Below are positions 5,260 to 11,079 of a stretch of 11,079 nt of DNA, piece by piece. The notes below the pieces were generated by a model. That model saw only the letters and a program-made list of their open reading frames with translations, had not been told where the DNA came from and made no database searches. This DNA is from CAVPDE01 sp964580575 (GTDB taxonomy: Bacteria > Desulfobacterota > DSM-4660 > Desulfatiglandales > HGW-15): contig CAZOLJ010000116.1 of NCBI GenBank assembly GCA_964580575.1, forward strand, positions 1 to 11,079, read 5' to 3'. Position 1 is the stretch's first letter; every line of letters begins with the position of its first letter. The position numbers and the translations under genes are program-made.

Positions 5260-6891
5260 GTGTGGGGCAACCAGGCAGGGGCGTTTCGTGACGTGAAGCA
5301 CCCGCTGGCCGGGTTCCGCCATTACATTGGGTCTGCTGTCTACCGCTGTCGCGCCTTCGAGCGCGTTGGCCTGTTCAACCGACACATGGGTTTTGCAGAG
5401 GACCCCGACTGGTTCAACCGAGCTGCGGAAGTCGGGCTCACGGCCAAACGCATCCAGGAGGTCAGCTTGATTGTGGGCAGTCACTCCGGGAACATGACGC
5501 TCGGCAAGTGGCCCGTGGAGCTGGGCATGATCCAAGCAGTGAAGAACCAGCTTGAGCGCTGGCGGCAGGGCTTGTTCGCGGCCCGGCAGTCGCCTGGCCC
5601 CACTGAGCGTGGGGGCAAGGCTCATGATCCTTGGCGCGGCAGGTGCAAGGCGATGGCCGGATTTCAGCTTGATGGTGCGCTCCAGGCCATGAAAGCCGCG
5701 GTCAGGCGCTGGCTGGGGAAGCTGTGGGCCCATGGCCTCAAGGTCGCAGGGAACTCGGCAGATACCTTGCGCGAGTGGGCCTTGGATGCGCCGCGTCAGG
5801 CTAGGGGCCAGGGTTTGCCTAGGGCAGCCTGGGACGGCACGCCTCCGCTCCGCTGCGCTCGGATCGAGGCTTCAACAGCTTGCCAGCTCCATTGCCCTTC
5901 CTGCCCCCAGACTTCGGGCCAGATCCACCGCCAGCTGGGGACTGGTCTGTTGGCCCCCCGGGACATGGAGCGGTTCTTGGCCCTGAATCCCTCGCTCCAA
6001 ACCCTGGAGCTGGCGAACTACGGAGAAGCGCTGCTCAATCCCGCTCTGCCGGACTTGCTCGCCATGGTCGCGGCTCGCGGCATGTCCATCTCTTTTGACG
6101 GTGGGCTGAATCTCAACTGCGCGTCACAGGCCGCTCTCGGTGCATTGGTCCGTTATCCGGTTTCGGTGATCAAGTGCTCGCTGGACGGCGCTACCCAAGA
6201 GACGTATGCGCGGTACCGGATAGGCGGCAAACTCGCGTCAGCGATCGAGCACATCCGCTGTCTCAACGCACTGAAACAGGAACGCAGCACCACGTCCCCA
6301 AGGCTGGTGTGGCAGTTCGTGATTTTCTCCCACAATCTGCATGAGCTTCCCTCTGCGCGCGCCATGGCCCACGAGCTGGGTATGGAGTTCGAGCCAGTCT
6401 TGAGCTGGGACCGGCGGCTTGCGCCAGGCCCCCAGCAGCACGCGGAGATGCTGCGACGGTCGGGCCTTAAGGTCAGATCCCAAGAAGAGTTCGCACAGCG
6501 CCATGGGAAGCACTACCGCCGGTGGCTGTGCGCCCAGATATGGGTGCAGCCCCAGGTCAATTGGGATGGGCGCGTGCTTGGCTGCTGCGTCAACTCTTGG
6601 CGGTTTTTCCCGGGCAACGCTTTTGCGGCGAGCTTGTCGGAGCTTGCCCAGCAGAGGCCGCTACAGGCGGCCAGGCGGATGTTGCTCGGCTTGTCTCGAT
6701 CCGAGCCTAGCGCACCGTGCTTCACCTGCCATTACTATGCGAAAATGCGGCAGCACAGGCAATGGTTGACGCCTGAAGAAATACGGTCCGCCGAGGAGTT
6801 GCTGCTTGACAGGCATCGTGCGGTCAGGGCAGGCCACACCAGCACAGCTCAGGTTCCAGCGGGCGCAAGTCCACCGCTCCCGCCAACTTGA
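5260..6891 (+). CDS. Radical SAM/SPASM protein, in frame with the C-terminal part of a GT2 glycosyltransferase
   Basis: This 543-residue frame has two parts. Residues 1-105 are the acceptor half of a GT2 glycosyltransferase (ERVGLFNRHMGFAEDPDWFN, and SHSGNMT near 74-80). Residues about 132-543 are a radical SAM enzyme: CQLHCPSC gives the CxxxCxxC iron-sulfur motif (C208, C212, C215), followed by a GE-type strand (LANYGEALLNP), IKCSLDGATQETYARYR and a SPASM-like region with C424, C442-C443 and C487-C490 (CFTC). These enzymes use S-adenosylmethionine and [4Fe-4S] clusters to modify peptides or small molecules; the substrate cannot be read from the sequence. The frame opens with GTG 5260, just after an amber codon, so translation more likely starts at ATG 5653 (residue 132), preceded by GGTGCAAGG. 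The join may be an in-frame merger of two neighbouring genes. Base composition is clearly richer in GC than in flanking genes. Confidence 0.75.
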   Translation: MWGNQAGAFRDVKHPLAGFRHYIGSAVYRCRAFERVGLFNRHMGFAEDPDWFNRAAEVGLTAKRIQEVSLIVGSHSGNMTLGKWPVELGMIQAVKNQLERWRQGLFAARQSPGPTERGGKAHDPWRGRCKAMAGFQLDGALQAMKAAVRRWLGKLWAHGLKVAGNSADTLREWALDAPRQARGQGLPRAAWDGTPPLRCARIEASTACQLHCPSCPQTSGQIHRQLGTGLLAPRDMERFLALNPSLQTLELANYGEALLNPALPDLLAMVAARGMSISFDGGLNLNCASQAALGALVRYPVSVIKCSLDGATQETYARYRIGGKLASAIEHIRCLNALKQERSTTSPRLVWQFVIFSHNLHELPSARAMAHELGMEFEPVLSWDRRLAPGPQQHAEMLRRSGLKVRSQEEFAQRHGKHYRRWLCAQIWVQPQVNWDGRVLGCCVNSWRFFPGNAFAASLSELAQQRPLQAARRMLLGLSRSEPSAPCFTCHYYAKMRQHRQWLTPEEIRSAEELLLDRHRAVRAGHTSTAQVPAGASPPLPPT

Positions 6892-7244
6892 CTCGCCGGC
6901 AGGGGATACCTCAAACCGTGAAGCGCGAAGCCTCCGCCGCCCAAGGCACGGGCGGCAGGCGAAGTCCAATCTGGCGCGTGCCGCTGCTCCCCAACACAAT
7001 GAGCTCCAGGCAAGAAGCTGGAGGGCCGAACCGACATGTTCATGGACAGGAGCCAATCGGCGGCAGGCGGCGGCATCTGCGTCGGGGATCTCGGCCAAAT
7101 CTCGTTCTGTTTCAGATGCCGACGGTTCCTGTTCCCGGAAACTGTCTCTGCTGACAGACCGGGGTCAGCTTGGCCGCTCCCCTCTTGGCAGCGGGCCGGA
7201 CGCTGAGCCTACCGCCCTTCATGCCCGACAGGATATTGTGGTGC
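6892..7244. other. GC-rich intergenic region, no supported gene
   Basis: Several frames are open because the DNA is GC-rich, but none has a ribosome site or a recognisable motif. GCCGCCC (6936-6942) pairs with GGGCGGC (6950-6956), with outer GCCT/AGGC pairing, 45 bases after the radical SAM stop. It has no T-run, so it is only a possible terminator. A second short pair, GCTGAC/GTCAGC, lies at 7150-7169. Confidence 0.45.
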
Positions 7245-7778
7245 TCAGCCCTTCCGGCTGGACTGATTTACAGAGAAACCACTGACGGCATACCGCCCGT
7301 CACCGCCCTGGAAGGCAATCTCAACGGACAGATTCCCGCACTCTATTTCGTCGGGAAGTGGCGCTCCGAACGAGCCATTACATGACAATGCAGGAACTCT
7401 GAACGCATACACCCCGGGTGAAAGGCACTCAAATCTGAACCGCTTTTGGGCATCGACAGCAGCCCAATCAATCGGTTCCCCTGACCCTATCTCCTGCATG
7501 ACAACCGAGGAGTCTGTGCTCGAAACGGCAAACAGATTCACCGTCGAGCCTGGAAGAACGTCGTCCAAGACGTTGCCGTGAACATCGACGCATGCGCCAG
7601 ATGAACCTCTCGCAGTCGCCGACTCGGGGGTCTTAGTGGACTGGAATTGGGGCCCAGACGAGCAGGATTTGCAAGCCAGAAACCCTCTGAGAAGGAAAAA
7701 AACAGCGGCGGTGACAACACCGATGAAAGCAGTTTTTGTGAAAGACTGGACGCGAAAAGGGACAGGCCTGTGTGGCAT
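7245..7778 (-). CDS. Exported protein with carboxypeptidase-regulatory-like domain
   Basis: This 177-residue protein has a basic N-terminus and a hydrophobic segment at about 17-30 (AFIGVVTAAVFFLL), then FLACKSC. That is either a signal anchor or an atypical lipobox, with Phe at -3. The mature part, residues about 60-165, has the pattern of a carboxypeptidase-regulatory-like (Ig-type) beta-sandwich: GACVDVHGNVLDDVLPGSTV (first strands, V.G.V.....G..V), RFRFECLSPGVYAFRVPA (F.f..L.pG.Y.f.v.) and a final GGDGRYAVSGFSV. Such domains are structural in cell-envelope proteins and no catalysis is implied. It stands alone, with no gene close on the same strand. The ATG at 7778 has only a weak GG upstream. 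A promoter-like TTGACA...TATACT lies just upstream with a 10-base spacer (7792-7813), probably too short to work. Confidence 0.6.
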   Translation of the reverse strand: MPHRPVPFRVQSFTKTAFIGVVTAAVFFLLRGFLACKSCSSGPQFQSTKTPESATARGSSGACVDVHGNVLDDVLPGSTVNLFAVSSTDSSVVMQEIGSGEPIDWAAVDAQKRFRFECLSPGVYAFRVPALSCNGSFGAPLPDEIECGNLSVEIAFQGGDGRYAVSGFSVNQSSRKG

Positions 7779-7789
7779 TCCAGGTGTCA

Positions 7790-7813
7790 GGAGTATATAT
7801 ATTTTTCTGTCAA
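7790..7813 (-). promoter_or_regulatory. Shortened relative of the promoter-like repeat
   Basis: On the minus strand TTGACA (7813-7808), GAAA and TATACTCC (7797-7790) match the elements of copy A in order, but the spacer is 10 rather than 17 bases, as if seven bases around ACAAGG were lost. The start codon at 7778 is only 13 bases beyond. It may be a dead promoter or a coincidence in AT-rich DNA. Confidence 0.3.
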
Positions 7814-7887
7814 GAGGGGGTGAATGAGCACGGGGACGGACGGATAAATCGAAAAATATCTAAAGGAATCGAGTCTGAAACCTGGCA

Positions 7888-8052
7888 ATGGAGCGACTCG
7901 GAACTGACCGTTTCAACCCCGATGTGTCGAAGCGATTGAGGCAGGAAAGAGACCTTATCGAGCAACTCAGGAGCTGTCGTCCCCTTTTGCCTCTTGTTGA
8001 CACTCAAGGCCAGATCCCCCTTTACGCCCTCACAGCTGGAGCAAATTCTTAA
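7888..8052 (+). CDS. Possible small ORF (54 aa) ending inside repeat copy C
   Basis: The frame starts MERLGTDRFN, contains a helix-like segment RLRQERDLIEQLRSCRP, and ends VDTQGQIPLYALTAGANS, the last part being encoded by the repeat at 7997-8051. There is no clear ribosome site and no known family. It could be a gene end captured by the repeat, or chance. Confidence 0.2.
   Translation: MERLGTDRFNPDVSKRLRQERDLIEQLRSCRPLLPLVDTQGQIPLYALTAGANS
7997..8051 (+). promoter_or_regulatory. Promoter-like repeat, copy C
   Basis: TTGACA (7997-8002), CAAGGCCAGAT in the spacer, a weak -10 (CTTTAC at 8020-8025) and a GGAGCAAATTCTTA tract align without gaps to copy B at about three quarters of positions by hand count. 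It points toward the end of the convergent lipoprotein gene and has no gene to drive, so it looks like a free-standing or worn copy. Positions 8053-8140 hold nothing recognisable. Confidence 0.5.
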
Positions 8053-8140
8053 GCCTTAGGGCGGAATGGGCCAAAGGTGTGGTCGAGAACTAGCGGAGGG
8101 AGTGCAACACAGTCCAGCCCCACAGCAACCCCATTGCATT

Positions 8141-8563
8141 CTAAGGAGTCTTCTTCTTGGACTTCATCTGGTCCCGAACTTGGCGGTAGATCGGGTCCCA
8201 GACGGGGTGACCTGCTTCAGCCGGATCCAGCGTGAAAGTGGGATCGGCTTCAAAGGCTCTTCGAAATTCATCTTGGCATCTCTTCGTATTGTCCGAGCCA
8301 CAAGCGATGAAAGCCAGATATTTATGGGCCTTTGCCCTGTCACTCTTCAGCTGAAGACCGGCGCTGATGGCGGCCTGTAAACTCTTCGCGGCACTGTTGT
8401 ACTGCCCTTCTTCATAACTCGTGATACCTTTTGCCAGCAACTGCTCCCCCGCCCCAAGGGGCGGTAGTTTGGGAGGCGGAGATTTTTCGGGAGGCGATGC
8501 ACAGCTGCTCAGAATCACGATTCCTAGCAGAACAAGGAGTATCCTATGGCACAAAACAGACAT
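8141..8563 (-). CDS. tssQ-like: TssQ-like type VI secretion-associated lipoprotein
   Basis: This 140-residue lipoprotein has a signal ending ILSSC (Cys21 lipidated), a Pro/Lys linker (SPPEKSPPPKLPPLG) and a TPR-type helical domain: LLAKGITSYEEGQYNSAAKS, then AHKYLAFIACGSDNTKRCQD, EFRRAFEADPTF and PAEAGHPVWDPIYRQV. The AHKYLAF, C..EFR.A...DP.F and PAEAGHP.W signatures are those of the TssQ family of T6SS-associated lipoproteins, from memory of that family. It should sit at the inner leaflet of the outer membrane. An in-frame TTG start at 8581 is possible, but the ATG at 8563 is preferred because GGAGG lies seven bases upstream. It follows the cyclase gene with a 14-base gap, so the two are likely co-transcribed. 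No T6SS core gene is in the window. Confidence 0.65.
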   Translation of the reverse strand: MSVLCHRILLVLLGIVILSSCASPPEKSPPPKLPPLGAGEQLLAKGITSYEEGQYNSAAKSLQAAISAGLQLKSDRAKAHKYLAFIACGSDNTKRCQDEFRRAFEADPTFTLDPAEAGHPVWDPIYRQVRDQMKSKKKTP

Positions 8564-8577
8564 CTCCAAACCTCCGA

Positions 8578-9825
8578 TCAACCGAATTTATGTTTGATCT
8601 TTACCTTTTCCCCTGGTTTCAGATTCATGGTCTGCTGGTACGGGGGAAAAGTCGTATTCCGGATTTCAATGGTGTGCTTTCCCGGCGCCAACTGCAATGT
8701 GTTCAGAGGGGGCGACACGCCCTTCCTATGACCATCCACATAGACTTCCCCCCATGGCGAGATTCCGAGCGAAACCGTGGCGGATGCAGCAGGCTTATCA
8801 GGGGTTGTCGCCATCTCGGTCTTTTTCTGATCATCATAAACCGGAGTGGGAATCTCAACCTTCTCCGGTTTCCAGGGGGTCTCCGCACGCATGGTTTCCT
8901 CCGGTGCTGCAACCAATGTCGGTGACGGACTTGTTCCGGGATCTTTTGCCGGCGCTCCTCCCTTTTTCCACACGATTCCCGTCACACCGACCAGGAGAAT
9001 AATCGTGGCAGCGGCCACGTAGAGCATCTTCCGATTGCTCCTCAGCGCATTCCAGCTCGAACCTTGTATGCTCCAGTTGTCTGAAGTTCTCTTCCAGAAA
9101 AGCTCCCAGAAAGACGGTTGGGCAGTCCTCAGCAGGTGCCCATCCTCAGCCGTCACCGTTTTGCCGCTCTGACCGCCTGCATCAATATCAGCGGCGGAGG
9201 TTGAAACGCTATCGCTGGTGGTCTCTTTATTCCCTTCTCCTTTTTGTTGATCCGGCGAGGCGGGGAGGAAGGCTTCTTCCTTTTCCTCAGGACATACCGA
9301 ATAGACCTGATGTTCCCGCACATGTTTGTCAGCGCGAGAACCTTCATAACGAAAAAGCTTGGCATATTCCTGGGAAACGCGGGAAATAACCTCGAAATAG
9401 GAGCGTGAAACGAGAAGCTGACCTGGCTTGGCGAAGCTCATTACGCGCTGGGCTACATTGATGCCGTCGCCGATCAGATTGCGTTGCCCATTAATATCCT
9501 GCACCAGTTTGACTGGTCCCAGGTTAATGCCGATGCGAACGGAAAGACAGGGCTCAGCCAGACTGTCCTTGCCGATAGTGGCGTCGCGAATGCTCAGAGC
9601 CACAAAGAGGGCATCCTCAGGATCCCCTAGAAAACTCAGGGCCGCTCCGTCCCCAGTATCAAGGATGATGCGGTCGTTAACTGCCACATCTTTTGTCGCT
9701 TCAGCCAGTATCCCATTGAACCGCGTCTTCAATTGCATCTGCTCATTCACCGGCAGCTTGGAGTATTCCACGATATCCATAAAAACGACACAGCATATGA
9801 ACGTTCTATTCGTTTTGTGCTCCAT
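8578..9825 (-). CDS. Membrane-anchored class III nucleotidyl cyclase with C-terminal PEGA-like domain
   Basis: This 415-residue protein makes, or senses through, a cyclic nucleotide. Residues 9-175 are a class III cyclase homology domain: FMDIVEYS with metal ligand D17, DTGDGAALSF with the second ligand D59, RIGINLGPV, and IGDGINVAQR with N123 and R127, the transition-state pair. The usual base-contacting Lys before TGDG is Leu55 (ILDTGDG), so substrate choice or activity is uncertain. A low-complexity linker (180-260) leads to one membrane helix (about 268-286, LYVAAATIILLVGVTGIVW). Residues about 347-415 form a PEGA-like surface domain (GEVYVDGHRKGVSPPLNTLQ, LAPGKHTIEI). The cyclase part is thus cytoplasmic and the PEGA part periplasmic. 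The ATG at 9825 has GGAGA eight bases upstream. It is the first gene of a pair with the TssQ-like lipoprotein. Confidence 0.85.
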   Translation of the reverse strand: MEHKTNRTFICCVVFMDIVEYSKLPVNEQMQLKTRFNGILAEATKDVAVNDRIILDTGDGAALSFLGDPEDALFVALSIRDATIGKDSLAEPCLSVRIGINLGPVKLVQDINGQRNLIGDGINVAQRVMSFAKPGQLLVSRSYFEVISRVSQEYAKLFRYEGSRADKHVREHQVYSVCPEEKEEAFLPASPDQQKGEGNKETTSDSVSTSAADIDAGGQSGKTVTAEDGHLLRTAQPSFWELFWKRTSDNWSIQGSSWNALRSNRKMLYVAAATIILLVGVTGIVWKKGGAPAKDPGTSPSPTLVAAPEETMRAETPWKPEKVEIPTPVYDDQKKTEMATTPDKPAASATVSLGISPWGEVYVDGHRKGVSPPLNTLQLAPGKHTIEIRNTTFPPYQQTMNLKPGEKVKIKHKFG

Positions 9826-10186
9826 AGGATCACTCTCCGGATATCGTTACGGCGCATTGAGTTTCTTTTCGGCCCAAGCGCATACCTTTTCACAACAATA
9901 TCATAGAAATAAATCGGCGTGGGTTCGATCCGCCAGAACACGATATCGACAAAAGACGAATTATCCTGCTGACGGATAAAACCATTTTGTTGCTCCTCTA
10001 CCTCCACACGTAATCATAGTACTCATATCCGATCCTCTCGCACCGGTCAAGGGTTCATCCCTGCCGGATGAACCGGGGCTGTGGCACTGTTTCCGTTTCT
10101 TGTAAGCAATGGTTTCTCATGACGAGTTCAGGGGGGCAGATCCCTGAACGCATATTAGTTACCAATAATTCTAACCTCGAGCAGCC
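9826..10186. other. Upstream region of the cyclase operon, no supported gene
   Basis: No strong promoter was found for the cyclase. A minus-strand frame from a GTG at 10007 reads FVDIVFWRIEPTPIYFYDIV and looks protein-like, but it runs into the cyclase start in another frame. GGTTCATCC (10052-10060) pairs perfectly with GGATGAACC (10066-10074) around CTGCC, without a T-run. Confidence 0.4.
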
Positions 10187-10243
10187 AAAAAGCGAAAAAC
10201 CGCGCCGATCCTGCATCTCACCGTTTGATTATCGGTGCGGATC
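10187..10243 (-). terminator. Probable terminator of the secreted-protein gene
   Basis: On the minus strand GATCC-C-ACCG-type arms (GATCC/GGATC at 10239-10243 and 10207-10211, CACCG/CGGTG at 10233-10237 and 10219-10223) form a two-part stem. After a GC-rich step it is followed by TTTTTCGCTTTTT (10199-10187). It lies 28 bases beyond the stop at 10272. Confidence 0.5.
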
Positions 10244-10271
10244 AGACATGCTCACTTCCGGTGGCCTGCAC

Positions 10272-10859
10272 CTACCTTGGCTGCAGGGGGAACACCGGGA
10301 CGCACCACTGACCTTCGCCTGTGATCAACTCTCCAACCTTTTCCCCGTTCTCGACAAAGATCACCTTCTCATAATCATGTCTGGGGATTCGCAAAGCTAG
10401 GTAGTTCTTCACCAAAAACGTTGCGTTCGTCTGCGGTTGATTGAATCGATAGTGAAGCGTCAATTGCTCTTCAACTGCGCTGATCCGCTCCACTTCAAAA
10501 ACCCTGTCCATGTTCTCGGGAGCCAGCATCACACGAGCAATAACAAGAATTTGCTCGTTAAGGTACAATGCTGCATCAGGAGCAAATGGGCGCTTAACGT
10601 CCATCACCGGCGCGGGATGGAATAAGGCTTCGTAATGGGCGGGAGTCTGAATCAAAGCATATAGCACGGCGTGCTTCTTGTCATCCCAGTTCTTTAGAAA
10701 GCTCTGATATTCCCCGACGTCGATTCTAGTGTGCGCCAGGGTCCGTTCTTTCGGTTCGTTGGCCATGTGGTCAGCGGCCCTTGGCATCGCGCCCAGCAGT
10801 GCTGTGAGAACCAAAACCATACCCGCCCCGGCAGAAATTAACGATCCTCTGATTGCCAT
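10272..10859 (-). CDS. Secreted protein of unknown family
   Basis: This 195-residue product starts with a Sec signal peptide (MAIRGSLISAGAGMVLVLTA, then a GAMPRAAD cleavage-like site). The mature part has no motif I recognise. It mixes helix (EYQSFLKNWDDKKHAVLYAL) with alternating strands (NEQILVIARVMLAP, EQLTLHYRFN, ATFLVKNYLALRIPR, YEKVIFVENGEKVG) and ends near two Pro-rich turns. The late strand order (hydrophobic strand, LALRIPR, then VIFVENG) resembles small periplasmic beta proteins such as PrcB-type domains, but I would not assign it. The frame is open to 10946, but I chose the ATG at 10859 because AAGGTGA lies seven bases upstream and the signal peptide begins right there. It is a single gene, transcribed away from the window end. 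Confidence 0.75.
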   Translation of the reverse strand: MAIRGSLISAGAGMVLVLTALLGAMPRAADHMANEPKERTLAHTRIDVGEYQSFLKNWDDKKHAVLYALIQTPAHYEALFHPAPVMDVKRPFAPDAALYLNEQILVIARVMLAPENMDRVFEVERISAVEEQLTLHYRFNQPQTNATFLVKNYLALRIPRHDYEKVIFVENGEKVGELITGEGQWCVPVFPLQPR

Positions 10860-11079
10860 GCCCAAGTCACCTTCCATGCATTCAATACTTCGCCGGTTTC
10901 CAATTGCGATTGTAAGCGTTCGTAAAGAGGGAGCGTCCAACTGCAACGATCACCCAATTGATCCTATCGCGTGGATCGAAAGAGGGCCGGTTACGATTTC
11001 GACCTTCGAGCCGAAACCTGAGCATGCCCTCAAAAGCCTGATGTTCAGATCAATGGCCTGAGCGGAACCATCCGTATCG

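Noticed and set aside
7036..7206. 56-codon frame MFMDRSQ... in the GC-rich stretch after the radical SAM gene
   Set aside because: No ribosome site, no family, and long open frames are expected in such GC-rich DNA.
6806..7285. 159-codon plus-strand frame overlapping the radical SAM gene end
   Set aside because: Its composition (Arg, Ser, Gln rich) is that of an out-of-frame GC-rich reading; no start signal or motif.
9747..10007. Minus-strand 86-codon frame from a GTG upstream of the cyclase
   Set aside because: It has protein-like composition, but it overlaps the cyclase start, has no recognisable family, and its start codon is GTG without a clear ribosome site of its own.
10950..11078. Minus-strand open frame entering from the right window edge, ending TGA
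   Set aside because: It reads 42 residues (for example LNIRLLRACSGFGSKVEIVT) with no motif. It could be the end of a gene outside, but the length open is not significant.

Overview
The window looks like a Gram-negative, PEP-CTERM-bearing bacterium. It has a PEP-CTERM/exosortase substrate behind a sigma-54 promoter, Sec signal peptides, a lipoprotein, and a TssQ-like lipoprotein next to a class III nucleotidyl cyclase. A deltaproteobacterial (Desulfobacterota-like) or Nitrospirota-like source would fit, but nothing here fixes the phylum. There are no rRNA or tRNA genes and no CRISPR array. Much of the window is mosaic and decayed: at least five protein families appear only as fragments, with deletions, frameshifts or in-frame stops.

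Layout. 1-1113 is an island remnant: a terminator, the N-terminal stub of a tyrosine integrase, a short basic ORF, a hairpin, and a DNA methyltransferase with a large internal deletion. 1240-2322 is a complete regulated unit: a perfect inverted repeat, a sigma-54 -24/-12 promoter, a long leader, an intact PEP-CTERM gene and a terminator. 2323-2843 has no recognisable gene but holds three tight inverted repeats, one with 18-bp perfect arms. 2844-3568 is a promoter followed by a frameshifted exported Ycf48/BNR-like gene joined to the C-terminal end of an M19 membrane dipeptidase. 3569-3900 is unassigned. 3901-4542 (minus) encodes an acidic helical protein of unknown family.

4942-6891 is visibly more GC-rich. 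It carries a family 2 glycosyltransferase that lacks its N-terminus and has two in-frame TAG codons, running in frame into a radical SAM/SPASM protein. 7245-7778 (minus) is an exported protein with a carboxypeptidase-regulatory-like fold. 8141-9825 (minus) is a two-gene unit: a membrane-anchored cyclase with a C-terminal PEGA-like domain, then a TssQ-like lipoprotein. 10272-10859 (minus) encodes a secreted protein of unknown family.

Two signals run across genes. A promoter-like element of about 55-60 bases (TTGACA, a 17-base spacer containing CAAGGC, a -10, then a conserved AAGCnAGTTCTn tract) occurs on the plus strand at 2844, 4942 and 7997. A shortened relative lies on the minus strand at 7813. 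One copy sits at the truncation edge of the glycosyltransferase and one precedes the broken exported gene. The other is the PEP-CTERM gene's sigma-54 promoter with a candidate activator-binding palindrome, which fits the PrsK/PrsR/RpoN regulation known for PEP-CTERM genes. The regulators themselves are not in this window.
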